Shown here piece by piece: positions 8,950 through 17,050 of a stretch of DNA of 64,000 bases. The stretch comes from JAICXG01 sp963801255 (GTDB taxonomy: Bacteria; Verrucomicrobiota; Verrucomicrobiia; Chthoniobacterales; UBA10450). The stretch covers positions 372,001 to 436,000 of the forward strand of contig CAWDEC010000012.1 in the NCBI GenBank assembly GCA_963801255.1, in the 5' to 3' direction. Below the pieces are notes generated by a model, which saw only the letters and a program-made list of their open reading frames with translations, searched no databases and was not told the origin of the DNA. A program made the translations under genes and the position numbers. How positions within the stretch are numbered: the stretch's first letter is position 1; the number at the start of each line of letters is the position of its first letter.

Positions 8950-8971
8950 CTAAATACCGACCACACTCATC

Positions 8972-9451
8972 ATGGCTTCGCCAATGCTCCCGCAGCAGCC
9001 TCGAGGCACCCGTATCCTGACCAAGCTGTTTGGGTTGGCCTTGGAAGACGAGAAGGCGTTCGAAGCACAGCGCGCGGAGCTGAAGAATCGTGCGCATGCT
9101 CTCCACGACATGAGCATTCTCGATACGAAGAGCTCGGCGCTCCTGACACACGTCTCAATCATGCTCGCCGTGGTGGCGGTGCTGCTCGCGCAGCCGAACG
9201 GCGCGCTGTGGCGATGGATCTATACGGGCGAGCTAATCGCGTTCTCTGCCGTTGGTGTGCTGCTGCTGCGATGCGTCGATATCATGGGGCCGCCCTTCCG
9301 CCGGTTGCCGCCGCCAGCGAACATCGAACTGGAGGACTACTACCGGATGGAAGTGATGCTGCGCCGGGCGATCTTTCAAGCGATGGTTCGGGCGGTCCGC
9401 ATCCTCACCGTCATCCTTATTCTAATCGTGGCCGCGGAAAACTTTCTGTGA
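8972..9451 (+). CDS. Cassette 1: hypothetical membrane protein (159 aa)
   Basis: This is the first cassette gene after the integrase stub. The protein has a hydrophilic N-terminus of about 45 residues, a helix pair around residues 55-100 beginning ILDTKSSALLTHVSIMLA, and a C-terminal helix at about 140-158. The DTKSSALL start of the first helix recalls membrane-effector families such as the Pycsar TM effectors, but this is only a resemblance and no nucleotide-sensing domain is present. It is followed after 17 bp by a full attC. Confidence 0.55.
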   Translation: MASPMLPQQPRGTRILTKLFGLALEDEKAFEAQRAELKNRAHALHDMSILDTKSSALLTHVSIMLAVVAVLLAQPNGALWRWIYTGELIAFSAVGVLLLRCVDIMGPPFRRLPPPANIELEDYYRMEVMLRRAIFQAMVRAVRILTVILILIVAAENFL

Positions 9452-9468
9452 GTGGTGTCGCCCATGAA

Positions 9469-9592
9469 ACCTAACCATGCGATGGAGCGAACGGCGGACC
9501 GCTTTGTGGCCTCATTTTGAGATGACTTCCACACCTTCACCCCGAGCGGCGCGCTCTCTCGTCCGCCGTCGCTCATCTTGTTCTCGTTAGGC
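9469..9592 (+). repeat. attC site (124 bp)
   Basis: Cores are ACCTAAC (9469) and GTTAGGC (9586). The arms GATGGAGCGAACGGCGGAC and GTCCGCCGTCGCTCATC pair except for two unpaired bases (G and A) on the left arm, matching the extrahelical-base design of attC. Confidence 0.9.
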
Positions 9593-9620
9593 CTGCCATG
9601 CTAGCACCTAAATCTCTCGA

Positions 9621-10214
9621 ATGAACGATCAGTTCCAACATGTAATGGTGCTTACGTCGATCATTATCGGTCTGGGCATCACTTATATCCTCATTGGAGT
9701 GGGCTCGACGATCGAGCGGATTACCGGACATGGTGCCCCCCTGCGCCTGAGCTGGGCGCACGCTACCTGGCTGGTTACGCTCTTTGTCTGGATGGTATCC
9801 TTCTGGTGGTGGGAATTCCGGCTTTTGGCACTCGTGAAGAGCTGGACCCTGGCGCACTATTTTTTCATCATCACTTACGCCGTAATTCTCTTTCTCCTCG
9901 CCGTCCTTCTGCTCCCGCGCGAATGGGCCGCGATTAATAATCTGGATGATTACTTCCTGTCCAAGCGGCGATGGTTCTATTCTCTTTATTTAATTGCCAC
10001 CGTCGCGGACATTGTCGATGCTTGGCTGAAGGGAGGCTGGCCATATGTCCAGTCCAACGGTGGCGTGGTATTCGTATACTGGGCAGCCGCCCTCCCGGTG
10101 TGCGTGGTCGGTGTCCGGTCCAAAAACATTCGCATCCACACTTTTATGGCGATCATCATCTGCGTCTTGCAGTTGATCGCGCTGTTCGAGGTATTTCCCA
10201 AACTTGGCTTTTAG
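9621..10214 (+). CDS. Hypothetical multi-pass membrane protein (197 aa), paralogue family A
   Basis: The family is not named. About six hydrophobic helices are visible, starting at the N-terminus (VMVLTSIIIGLGITYIL), with a conserved FWWWEFRLL motif near residue 65 and YFLSKRRWFYSL near 115. A second cassette at 55727-56320 encodes a protein of identical length with the same motifs, and a 13-codon relic of a third copy lies at 35910. The gene begins 29 bp after one attC and ends 11 bp before the next, so it forms a clean single-gene cassette. An inner-membrane location is inferred; no catalytic motif is seen. Confidence 0.7.
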   Translation: MNDQFQHVMVLTSIIIGLGITYILIGVGSTIERITGHGAPLRLSWAHATWLVTLFVWMVSFWWWEFRLLALVKSWTLAHYFFIITYAVILFLLAVLLLPREWAAINNLDDYFLSKRRWFYSLYLIATVADIVDAWLKGGWPYVQSNGGVVFVYWAAALPVCVVGVRSKNIRIHTFMAIIICVLQLIALFEVFPKLGF

Positions 10215-10224
10215 CTGTGAGAAG

Positions 10225-10417
10225 GCCTAACCATACGATGGAGCGAATGACGGACCGCTCCGCGTTTACATTTGAGATGACTTGCACACTTTGATATGCT
10301 CGCGCTGCTCCCATACCCTTTGGGGCTAACGTCTATGTCGTGGCTTGACAGTCCACTCCATTCACTCCGAGCGCCGCGCGGCCTCGTCCGCCGTCGCTCA
10401 TCTTGTTCTTGTTAGGC
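10225..10417 (+). repeat. Long attC site (193 bp)
   Basis: Cores are GCCTAAC (10225) and GTTAGGC (10411). It has the standard arms, but the centre is lengthened by the module CGTCTATGTCGTGGCTTG-ACAGTCC, which recurs in other long attCs (13357, 21644 and near 58050). Confidence 0.85.
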
Positions 10418-10432
10418 GGTCGGAGAAAACCC

Positions 10433-10930
10433 ATGGACATTGGCAACGCCCTATTGACTTTCTCGCAACTTGCCTTGGGGCTGGCTGGATTCTCTGCGAT
10501 CCTCGTTGCCCTGAGCGGCAGACCCCACTTGTGGACGCCAGTCGATTCGTTCCGAATCAAAAATATGCTTACCTTCGCCTTTGAAGCAGTCTTTCTTTCG
10601 CTAGTGCCGTTCGTGCTCGCGTTCTTCGCGATATCCGAATCCGTATTATGGCGAATCTCGCTAGTCGTGCTTGCCGCAGCCACGTCGGGCGGAACGCTCT
10701 TGGTACTTGGCAGATTCAGTCGGCTATCTCGAAGTGAACGCGCGGTGCTGCGCCCATCACTGGTATACGGAAACGTTGCCATACTTTGTGCTGCGTCTTT
10801 GTTTGAGGTAGTTGCAGCCCTCGGCATTGTGGGCACGGCACCCGGCGTATTCTTTACGGGTCTGCTTCTATTGTTGGGGGTAGCGGTTTTTCTGGTTGTT
10901 CGTTTTCTTTTCGCACGGCCGTCCGCCTAA
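10433..10930 (+). CDS. Hypothetical membrane protein (165 aa)
   Basis: The start is placed at ATG 10433, just after the attC; the longer frame from 10403 would begin inside the recombination site. Five or so hydrophobic helices fill the protein, with N-terminal LTFSQLALGLAGFSAILVAL typical of a small inner-membrane family often seen in environmental genomes without known function. The stop codon TAA is part of the next attC core (GCCTAAC), so gene and site overlap by a few bases. Confidence 0.6.
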   Translation: MDIGNALLTFSQLALGLAGFSAILVALSGRPHLWTPVDSFRIKNMLTFAFEAVFLSLVPFVLAFFAISESVLWRISLVVLAAATSGGTLLVLGRFSRLSRSERAVLRPSLVYGNVAILCAASLFEVVAALGIVGTAPGVFFTGLLLLLGVAVFLVVRFLFARPSA

Positions 10931-11048
10931 CCAAGCGCTCCAGCCAACCACTGAACGCTTAGAAAAGTAGAAATTTGAAATTAGAAAGTAGGAAGGAAAT
11001 GAGAAAGCTCGCTCTCGTCAGCGGTGGCTGAGCTTGTTCTCGTTAGGC
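10925..11048 (+). repeat. attC site (124 bp)
   Basis: Cores are GCCTAAC (10925, containing the upstream stop) and GTTAGGC (11042). The central part is an A/G-rich stretch of the GAAATTAGAAAGTAGG kind, unlike the T-rich centres of most neighbours. Confidence 0.85.
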
Positions 11049-11050
11049 CT

Positions 11051-11494
11051 ATGAAATCCACACTTGTCTTTTTTTTCGCCTCCACGGTTTGCCTTTTCGC
11101 TGCACCAACCGCGTCCATGACTGACGAAGCCAAGGTCATAGAGGTCATTCGTTCGATGTATGTCGCTGCCACCAATGATGATCTCGTCAAATTCCACGGT
11201 GTTGTCTCCCCGGACTTCTACGCTTTTGATCTCGGCAAGCGGTTTACTGGCGATGAGTTGATGGAACTCATCGGAAAAGCACACGCTGCCGGCAAGATTT
11301 ACGTATGGCAGGTCACTGATCCGGAGGTGCACATCGACGGCGCAACCGCCTGGATTACATATATCAACCGTGGCTCTGTTCAGGACGCGACGGGCACAAA
11401 GAACCTAAGCTGGCTGGAGTCAGCTGTTCTTCGGAAGGATAAAGAGAATTGGCGCATCCGCTTTTTTCACAGTACCCGGGTGCCCTCCGAATGA
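11051..11494 (+). CDS. Secreted NTF2/SnoaL-like protein
   Basis: ATG 11051 follows the attC by 2 bp. The first ~22 residues (KSTLVFFFASTVCLFAAPTA) form a signal peptide. The remaining 125 residues match the SnoaL/NTF2-like cone fold: a helix with VIEVIRSMYVAATNDDLVKF, a strand with the phrase SPDFYAFD, and a final strand WRIRFFHSTRV. Members range from ketosteroid-isomerase-like enzymes to ligand-binding proteins, so the ligand is unknown. Two further NTF2-like cassettes lie at 22404 and 35957. Confidence 0.7.
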   Translation: MKSTLVFFFASTVCLFAAPTASMTDEAKVIEVIRSMYVAATNDDLVKFHGVVSPDFYAFDLGKRFTGDELMELIGKAHAAGKIYVWQVTDPEVHIDGATAWITYINRGSVQDATGTKNLSWLESAVLRKDKENWRIRFFHSTRVPSE

Positions 11495-11519
11495 ATGTAA
11501 ATAGTGCAGCGACGCCAAC

Positions 11520-11642
11520 GCCTAACCAGGCGCTAGAGCGAACGGCCACTCGCCGTACGCTTATCCTTCGCGTGGATATAACTCTTTCGCTACGATCGAC
11601 GCGCGGTCCCAGTGGCCGTAGCTCAGCTTGTTCTCGTTAGGT
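11520..11642 (+). repeat. attC site (123 bp)
   Basis: Cores are GCCTAAC (11520) and GTTAGGT (11636). The arm pair is GAGCGAACGGCCACT and AGTGGCCGTAGCTC, a covariant version of the usual arm. Confidence 0.9.
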
Positions 11643-11655
11643 AGTGTGGATTAAG

Positions 11656-11661
11656 AGGAGG
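11656..11661 (+). promoter_or_regulatory. Ribosome-binding site deciding the lectin start
   Basis: AGGAGG lies 3 nt before ATG 11665 and after a GTG that could extend the frame to 11644. The consensus Shine-Dalgarno points to an ATG close downstream, although the spacing is short. Confidence 0.55.
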
Positions 11662-11664
11662 AAT

Positions 11665-12798
11665 ATGCATATTGTAAACAATGAAGATGGCAGACTCGAA
11701 TTGTTCGCACGCGGTTGGAACCGCGACTTGGTACATACCTGCCAGGTAGCTCCCGGAGGGGCCTGGTCAGAATGGGAGTCACTGGGTACGCCGCATCCCG
11801 AGTTCCGCAGTCCGGACGGAAGATTCGTCTACGGCGCAATGATGAGCACGCCAACTGTCAGTCGCAATCGGGATGGCCGCCTTGAAGTTTTTGCCCTTGG
11901 ACTCGCAAATCCCTTCACTGTCGACTTAGTTCATACCTGGCAGCCGGCCGCTAATAGCGGGCCATGGTCGGGGTGGGCGTCTCTCGGGGGCAATTTGAAG
12001 TTGGTCGCGCCTGCCGTAGGACGTAACGCGGATGGGAGGATCGAAGTATTTGCCTGCACCCCTGATAGTGCCCTATGGCACATTTGGCAGACAGCACCTA
12101 ACAACGGCTGGTCGCATTGGGAACGACTGGGCGGGGTGGTTCTGGGCACGCCGGCTGTGATTGAAACTGTTGACGGACGCCTCGAGGTGTTCGCGCGTGG
12201 CTCTGATTGGGGTCTATGGCATATTTGGCAGACATCGCCCAATGGCGGTTGGTCAGACTGGGAGCCTCTCGGTGGAGTCATCCTTCGTAGCCCCGTAGTA
12301 AGCCACAACTTCGATGGGCGGCTGGAGGTCTTCTCCACGGTTAGCTATCCTTATCCCTGGGACCTAGGACATATTTGGCAGATCTGGCCTAACGGTCGAT
12401 GGTCGAGCTGGGCGGGAGATTTGTTGGTAACCAATGAATTTGAAACTCCCAGTGTCGGCCAAAATGCCGACGGTCGGCTTGAGATGTTTGGCAACGGTTC
12501 CTGGTGGGGGAGCTTACAGCACCAGTGGCAAACCTGGCCGTATCTCTCCTGGTCATCCTGGAATACCTCCAGCGATAGGGATCTTGGAGGAGTGCACACC
12601 AGTACTCCGGTGGTAGCTCGAAACGCTGATGGCCGGATGGAAGTCTTCGCCCGTGGAACGGATTATGGAGTGTACCACCTCTGGCAAACAGCACCTAATA
12701 ACGGATGGTCTGGTTGGGACCGGATTGGCGATTGGACCATCAGTGATCTTGGTCGAACAATCTATCAAGACTCGGGGAGAGTGTGGGGAAGTCCGTAG
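11665..12798 (+). CDS. PLL-type beta-propeller lectin-like protein
   Basis: The 377-residue protein consists of about seven repeats of the pattern DGRLEVFARGxDxxLWHIWQ followed by a WS-W-LGG element, as in the seven-bladed PLL/PHL lectins of Photorhabdus, which bind fucosylated glycans. No signal peptide is present. A lectin or glycan-binding role is inferred from the family. At over 1.1 kb it is a long cassette gene. The attC before it is complete, but the one after it keeps only its right half. Confidence 0.8.
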   Translation: MHIVNNEDGRLELFARGWNRDLVHTCQVAPGGAWSEWESLGTPHPEFRSPDGRFVYGAMMSTPTVSRNRDGRLEVFALGLANPFTVDLVHTWQPAANSGPWSGWASLGGNLKLVAPAVGRNADGRIEVFACTPDSALWHIWQTAPNNGWSHWERLGGVVLGTPAVIETVDGRLEVFARGSDWGLWHIWQTSPNGGWSDWEPLGGVILRSPVVSHNFDGRLEVFSTVSYPYPWDLGHIWQIWPNGRWSSWAGDLLVTNEFETPSVGQNADGRLEMFGNGSWWGSLQHQWQTWPYLSWSSWNTSSDRDLGGVHTSTPVVARNADGRMEVFARGTDYGVYHLWQTAPNNGWSGWDRIGDWTISDLGRTIYQDSGRVWGSP

Positions 12799-12830
12799 TG
12801 TAAGATCTTTCCATGTTATCCGCGCGCCTT

Positions 12831-12862
12831 CTCCGCCGTCGCTCACCGCTTTCTCGTTAGGC
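12831..12862 (+). repeat. attC right half (left core lost)
   Basis: CTCCGCCGTCGCTC and then TTCTCGTTAGGC (core 12856) match the right arm and right end of standard sites. No RYYYAAC core or left arm is found upstream, so the site is a remnant. Confidence 0.7.
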
Positions 12863-12870
12863 CTTATCAG

Positions 12871-13362
12871 ATGACTATTACACTCCGCGAAGTTACGAAG
12901 GAAGATCTGCCGATTTTTTTTGAGCATCAGCTGGATGCCGAGGCGACGCGTATGGCGGCGTTCCCCAGCCGCGACCGCGACGCCTTTCTGGCGCACTGGG
13001 CCAGAATCATGAGTAAGGCGAACAACCCAACCGGAATCCTCAACACCATCCTCGCGGACGGCGCCGTGGCTGGCAACATCGTCTACTGGGAAGCGACGGG
13101 GGAGCCGAACATCGGCTACTGGCTCGGCAAGACTCATTGGGGAAAGGGGATTGCTAGTACGGCCCTGGCACAATTCTTGACCAAGATCGAGACGCGGCCA
13201 GTTTACGCGCATGTGGCAAAGCACAATTTCGCTTCGATCCGTGTCCTACAAAAATGCGGATTCCAACTGGCAGGAGAGGAAATGTGCGATGGCGATGAAC
13301 TCGTTATGGAGCTGCGCTCCGAACATTGCACCACAGCCGCCGATAAACCCACAAAGACCTAA
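12871..13362 (+). CDS. GNAT family N-acetyltransferase (RimJ-like)
   Basis: The protein (163 aa) has the GNAT layout: an N-terminal strand TITLREVTKEDLPIFF, a central strand, the acetyl-CoA pyrophosphate loop region IGYWLGKTHWGKGIAS (Q/RxxGxG-like, here HWGKGIAS), and the C-terminal NFASIRVLQKCGFQ motif. It should transfer an acetyl group from acetyl-CoA to an amine; the substrate is unknown. GNAT genes are a frequent integron cassette class. It starts 8 bp after a half attC, and its stop overlaps the next attC core. Confidence 0.85.
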   Translation: MTITLREVTKEDLPIFFEHQLDAEATRMAAFPSRDRDAFLAHWARIMSKANNPTGILNTILADGAVAGNIVYWEATGEPNIGYWLGKTHWGKGIASTALAQFLTKIETRPVYAHVAKHNFASIRVLQKCGFQLAGEEMCDGDELVMELRSEHCTTAADKPTKT

Positions 13363-13549
13363 CAATGCGATGGAGACAACGTCGGAGCGCGATACGCCCG
13401 GCCTTTGAGATGACTTCCAAACTTCCATTGCGACCGACGCGCGCTTTGATTCGTTCGCACACTCACTCAGCCTCCGGCCTTCCCGTCTATGTCAGGGCTT
13501 GCCAGTCCCTTCCATTCGTCCGGCGTCGCTCATCTTGTTCTCCTTAGGC
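13357..13549 (+). repeat. Long attC site (193 bp) with variant core
   Basis: Cores are ACCTAAC (13357) and CTTAGGC (13543), where the first base of the right core is C instead of G. The centre contains GTCTATGTCAGGGCTTGCC, the module also seen at 10225 and 21644. Confidence 0.8.
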
Positions 13550-13556
13550 CCATCGC

Positions 13557-14651
13557 ATGAAGCGTTTTCTCATCACCATTCTTATTGTTGTTGCAGTTCT
13601 TGCGGCGGCCCTTGGACTCGCGATCGCACTTGGCGGACCAGGCGAGGCGCCGCCGACGATGTCTAGCATTAGTGACCCTTTCAAGGACGTGGATTTCTCC
13701 GATCTACCGGAACCGAGTTACGTTACGGCTCGCGATGGCACTAAGCTCGCCTTTCGAGTTTACCCGGCTGCCGGTGACGCCGTCAAAGGCAGCGTGGTGC
13801 TCGTGCACGGCTCGTCTGCCAGTAGCAGCAGCATGCACCTGATGGCCAAGGGATTTGCTGCGGCTGGCTATGCAGCTTACGCTCTGGACGTCCGCGGACA
13901 CGGCAAATCCGGCGCCAAAGGCCACATCGCCTATATCGGACAGTTGGAGGACGATCTCGAAGACTTTGTCCGTTCGACCAAATTGGCTCAGCCTGCCACG
14001 CTCGTCGGGTTCTCTTCCGGCGGCGGATTTGTGCTTCGCTTCGCGGGCAGTCCACGCCAGGAGCTATTCTCGAACTATCTTCTTCTTTCTCCTTGGATTA
14101 GTCAGGACGCAGCCACGTTGCGTCCGGGTAACGGCGGCTGGGCTACCGTGGGGGTTCCGCGCATCATCGCGACCGCCGTGCTCAACGGGTTTGGAGTGCA
14201 CGCGTTTGACGACCTGCCGGTGGTCAGATTCGCGGTCGACGAGAGGGACAAAGGCTTGCTCACCCCGCAATATTCCTTCGCTCTCGCACAGAACTTCAGG
14301 CCTGAGCGCGATTACCAGGCAAACATTCGAGCGGTTAGGCAAACCCTTCGGGTGCTCGTCGGTCAAAACGATGACGTGTCGTACGCCGATCGGTTTGCAG
14401 CCGTTTTCAAGACAGCTGGCAAAGATGTTCCTGTTACAGTTCTCCCGGGGATCGACCACATCTCACTCACACTTGATCCAGTCGCCGTCCAAGCGGCAGT
14501 CGCGGCGGTTGAAAGCATGGATCACGAAAAGCCTAACCAGGCGATGAAGCGAACGGCGACCCGTCTTGTTTCCACGCGCGGCATGGCTACAGTGTCTTCC
14601 ATGTTCTCCGCTCTCACTCCCGGTCGCCGTCGCTCATCTTGTTCTCGTTAG
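13557..14651 (+). CDS. Alpha/beta hydrolase with N-terminal membrane anchor
   Basis: Residues 1-28 are a hydrophobic anchor or signal. The fold elements follow: oxyanion strand VVLVHGSS near residue 80, LDVRGHGKSG near 105, nucleophile elbow GFSSGG with Ser near 153, an Asp in GQNDDVS near 272, and the catalytic His in GIDHISL near 300. It resembles the monoacylglycerol-lipase/Hydrolase_4 group, so an ester or thioester hydrolase in the envelope is likely. The frame runs through the whole attC and stops at the TAG inside GTTAGAT, so the last ~40 residues are attC-encoded. Confidence 0.8.
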   Translation: MKRFLITILIVVAVLAAALGLAIALGGPGEAPPTMSSISDPFKDVDFSDLPEPSYVTARDGTKLAFRVYPAAGDAVKGSVVLVHGSSASSSSMHLMAKGFAAAGYAAYALDVRGHGKSGAKGHIAYIGQLEDDLEDFVRSTKLAQPATLVGFSSGGGFVLRFAGSPRQELFSNYLLLSPWISQDAATLRPGNGGWATVGVPRIIATAVLNGFGVHAFDDLPVVRFAVDERDKGLLTPQYSFALAQNFRPERDYQANIRAVRQTLRVLVGQNDDVSYADRFAAVFKTAGKDVPVTVLPGIDHISLTLDPVAVQAAVAAVESMDHEKPNQAMKRTATRLVSTRGMATVSSMFSALTPGRRRSSCSR

Positions 14652-14653
14652 AT
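14531..14653 (+). repeat. attC site (123 bp), read through by the hydrolase frame
   Basis: Cores are GCCTAAC (14531) and GTTAGAT (14647). Standard arms GAAGCGAACGGCGACC and GGTCGCCGTCGCTC are present. The TAG of the right core ends the upstream frame. Confidence 0.9.
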
Positions 14654-14657
14654 GCTA

Positions 14658-15071
14658 ATGCGCGTTGTTGCTGTCATGTTATTGCTGTCCGCGGGCATCG
14701 CTGCTGAGGCGATGTCATACTCGTTTATTTCTAAGGCGAGCGGGCGATTGGGCAGGCCGATCCGCTTCGAGTTTTACCGTGATTCGACCACACGTCCGAA
14801 GACCGATATCAAGTCATTCACCGTTTCTATTCGGACGGCCGATGATCGGTGGAAGTCGATGTGGGCCATCTTGAACGGCCGTGGTCTGACACGGCCGATT
14901 GAGTACGGGGTTACGCCTCCTGGTTTTACCACGATGATTCAACCGCAGAAGCTCATTCCCGGTCGCGTTTACGCCGGGTTCGCTACTGATGGACACGGAG
15001 GCTCATCTAAAGTGACTTTCGGATTCGATAAAGACGGGACGATGATCTTTCTGGATGATACACTCGATTGA
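14658..15071 (+). CDS. Small secreted hypothetical protein
   Basis: ATG 14658 is preferred over ATG 14652, which lies in the attC core. The first ~20 residues (MRVVAVMLLLSAGIAAEA) form a signal peptide, leaving about 117 mature residues rich in beta-strand pattern (SFTVSIRTADDRW, GYGVTPPGF-like turns). No family is recognised. The cassette is clean: attC directly before, attC 20 bp after. Confidence 0.55.
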   Translation: MRVVAVMLLLSAGIAAEAMSYSFISKASGRLGRPIRFEFYRDSTTRPKTDIKSFTVSIRTADDRWKSMWAILNGRGLTRPIEYGVTPPGFTTMIQPQKLIPGRVYAGFATDGHGGSSKVTFGFDKDGTMIFLDDTLD

Positions 15072-15091
15072 TGAGTGGGGGGAACGAATGC

Positions 15092-15220
15092 ATCTAACCA
15101 AACGATGCAGCGAACCGCGAGACAGCCTGCGATCCACTCCATAAGTATTTGCCAACAACCCTTCGACTGCGATTCAAGCTTTTCAGGTCTCGCAGCCGCT
15201 GATCTTATGTCTCGTTAGAT
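15092..15220 (+). repeat. attC site (129 bp)
   Basis: Cores are ATCTAAC (15092) and GTTAGAT (15214), mutually complementary variants. It ends in CTTATGTCTCGTTAG, the second right-end subtype. Confidence 0.85.
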
Positions 15221-15350
15221 GCTAGCGGCACTCGGTATTTTCTGCGCGATTGCAGCTATTGAGTTACACCGGTTCATTGGCGTGCCGACCGGTCCGCCTA
15301 CTAACCAGGCGATGCAGCGAACCGCGGACAGTTCTTGTGCCTGGCTTTGA
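15219..15350 (+). CDS. Tiny cassette ORF (43 aa)
   Basis: The body between two attCs is only about 80 bp. An ATG formed by the previous attC end (GTTAGATG) opens a 43-codon frame, MLAALGIFCAIAAIELHRF and onward, whose last third is attC sequence (TNQAMQRTA). It has a single hydrophobic helix. It could encode a mini membrane peptide or just be a cassette remnant. Confidence 0.25.
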   Translation: MLAALGIFCAIAAIELHRFIGVPTGPPTNQAMQRTADSSCAWL

Positions 15351-15407
15351 GAACATGCGAATGTCATTTCTCGCCCGCGCGGTCGCTGATCTTTTGTCTC
15401 GTTAGGC
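15299..15407 (+). repeat. attC site (109 bp), subtype B
   Basis: The left core TACTAAC (15299) departs from RYYYAAC at the first base; the right core is GTTAGGC (15401). Arms are CAGCGAACCGCGGAC and CGCGCGGTCGCTG with the TTTTGTCTCG right end typical of subtype B. Confidence 0.8.
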
Positions 15408-15429
15408 CTTTACTTATGGAGCTAGCCTC

Positions 15430-15696
15430 ATGAAAATTGTGTCTTTTTACGACATGGCCCCGGATGCTTTGTCGAAAGTCATGACCCACTTTCCCGCGCA
15501 TCGTGCAAGACTCGATGAGTTCCACACTCGTGGAGTCCTTCTCGCGGCTGGCCCTCTTGGCAACCCGCCAGAAGGCGCTCTGGCAGTTTTCACGACACGC
15601 GAGGCGGCAGAAGAATTCATTCAGGGCGATCCGTTCGTAACCTACGGTCTCGTTAGCAAGTGGCGTCTGGTCGAATGGAACGCAGCATTTATTTAG
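15430..15696 (+). CDS. YciI-like protein
   Basis: The 88-residue product has the YCII/dimeric ferredoxin-like fold pattern: FYDMAPDAL, HRARLDEFHTRGVLLAAGPL with the conserved His and a glycine-rich turn, and PFVTYGLVSKWRLVEWN at the end. Family members include putative dehydrochlorinase-like and sugar-related enzymes; a precise role cannot be assigned. A GGAG sequence lies 10 nt upstream. The attC after it is a collapsed 40-bp version. Confidence 0.8.
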   Translation: MKIVSFYDMAPDALSKVMTHFPAHRARLDEFHTRGVLLAAGPLGNPPEGALAVFTTREAAEEFIQGDPFVTYGLVSKWRLVEWNAAFI

Positions 15697-15718
15697 TTTG
15701 TAGTACTTGCACTACCGT

Positions 15719-15758
15719 GCCTAACCGTCCGCCGTCGCTCATCCTGTTCTCGTTAGGC
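15719..15758 (+). repeat. Collapsed attC (40 bp)
   Basis: GCCTAAC (15719) is joined directly to the right arm CGTCCGCCGTCGCTC and core GTTAGGC (15752). The whole left arm and centre are deleted, so no hairpin can form. Confidence 0.8.
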
Positions 15759-15792
15759 TTATGGATAACGTCACCTCTAATAAAGAAACACT

Positions 15793-16719
15793 GTGGGCTT
15801 AGATAACGCGTCAATTAAGTTCGTGTGTGCGGCAAAGTCACTGGGCGTTGATTTCACCAGCAGTGTCATGCTGGGCCGACAGCGCCTGCTTCCGGACGCA
15901 AAGACCCTCCAGGAGGTATTCGCAATCCATGGGATCAATTTGCGGGGGACGGAGTTTCTAACTGCAAACAAGTATGGGGAAAAGTTTTTCTCGCTGCTCG
16001 GCGCGCACGAAATCAATTCCATGGACTATTCTTCCTATGAAGGCGCGACCATCCTCCACGATCTGAACTCCCCCATACCTTCTGAGCTGAACCAGCGCTT
16101 TTCCGTGGTTTATGATGGCGGGACTCTCGAACACATATTTAATTCTCGCCAGGCATTCAAGAACTGTATGGAGATGGTTCAGATCGGCGGTCATTTTCTC
16201 CAGGTGAGCATTGCCAATAATTACATGGGACACGGATTCTGGCAGTTTAGCCCCGAGCTATTGTTCCGAGTATTCTCGCCAGCGAACGGATACGAAGTTA
16301 AGGTTGTATTACTGCATGAGGTCGTATCTCAACATGCCTGGTATGTTGTTACGGACCCAGATCTGGTTCGCCAGCGTGTGACATTGTGCAATAGCAATCC
16401 AACCTACATACTCACCATTGCCAAAAGGATCGCTCAGTCCGAGATCTTTTCCCAGCCACCACTTCAGAGCGATTATTCGGCTGCTTGGAGTCGCGTATCT
16501 CGAAAGCAATCGCAACCATCACCAAAGTCGCTCCCTAACAAGAGTGATCAGAAACTCGGATTGCTGAGATATCTGTCAAAATCTGTGGAAAAGCCTTTAA
16601 AGGTCATTTCTACTCGCGCCCTTGCTTTGAAAAACGCCTTCACGAAAACGTCACCATTTGACCGCACTTACTACAGACGCATTTCTGAATACAACCTCCT
16701 CCATGGCATCCTTGAATGA
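15793..16719 (+). CDS. SAM-dependent methyltransferase-like protein
   Basis: The frame opens with GTG 15793; an ATG at 15762 is in a different frame and stops after 13 codons. The 308-residue protein has a class I methyltransferase-type centre: VVYDGGTLEHIFNSRQAF (strand-4 region, residues ~100-117), then IGGHFLQVSIANNYMGHGFW and FSPELLFRVFS. The classic glycine-rich SAM loop is not obvious near the N-terminus, so it may be a divergent or catalytically altered member. The C-terminal 80 residues are basic. Substrate unknown. Confidence 0.6.
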   Translation: MGLDNASIKFVCAAKSLGVDFTSSVMLGRQRLLPDAKTLQEVFAIHGINLRGTEFLTANKYGEKFFSLLGAHEINSMDYSSYEGATILHDLNSPIPSELNQRFSVVYDGGTLEHIFNSRQAFKNCMEMVQIGGHFLQVSIANNYMGHGFWQFSPELLFRVFSPANGYEVKVVLLHEVVSQHAWYVVTDPDLVRQRVTLCNSNPTYILTIAKRIAQSEIFSQPPLQSDYSAAWSRVSRKQSQPSPKSLPNKSDQKLGLLRYLSKSVEKPLKVISTRALALKNAFTKTSPFDRTYYRRISEYNLLHGILE

Positions 16720-16795
16720 TTAAGTGTATGCAACCGTTTTCTCAGCTCATCGCAGCGGTGCCTGAAAATGTGGCCGGGCGATGCCAGTTGCGTGC

Positions 16796-16932
16796 CGACG
16801 ACGCATGCGACGATCACAGCGAACCGCATCCTCGCCGGCGTGGCTCATCTCGTTCTCCTATACCCTTTGGCTAACGTCTATGCCGAGCAACCGCGGCGTC
16901 GTCCGCCGTCGCTCAGCTTGTTCTCGTTAGAC
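16796..16932 (+). repeat. attC site with decayed left core (~137 bp)
   Basis: The right core GTTAGAC (16926) and arm CGTCCGCCGTCGCTC are intact. On the left, GCATGCGACGATCACAGCGA resembles the usual left arm, but the core has become CGACGAC. Confidence 0.6.
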
Positions 16933-16971
16933 TGCGCGCGCGTCACCACCAACAACACGAGAAGAGAAAAA

Positions 16972-17050
16972 TATGATCAAACAAGTCATCATCAACCTCC
17001 CGGTCGCCGACGGATTTCTCGCTTCGTTCGGGAAGACGACCAATCCATGA
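16972..17050 (+). pseudogene. VOC/glyoxalase N-terminal relic (25 codons)
   Basis: The first frame in this cassette begins MIKQVIINLPVADGF, which is how bleomycin-resistance/glyoxalase-like VOC proteins start (strand 1 plus NLPV-D), but it ends after 25 codons. Its TGA overlaps the ATG of the DUF1801 gene (ATGA). It looks like a truncated VOC gene fused upstream of another gene. Confidence 0.5.

Noticed and set aside
10403..10432. Upstream start for the membrane gene at 10433
   Set aside because: It lies inside the attC right end; ATG 10433 directly follows the site.
15650..15656. CTCGTTAGC inside the YciI gene
   Set aside because: It encodes the conserved LVSK segment in frame and has no attC arm beside it.
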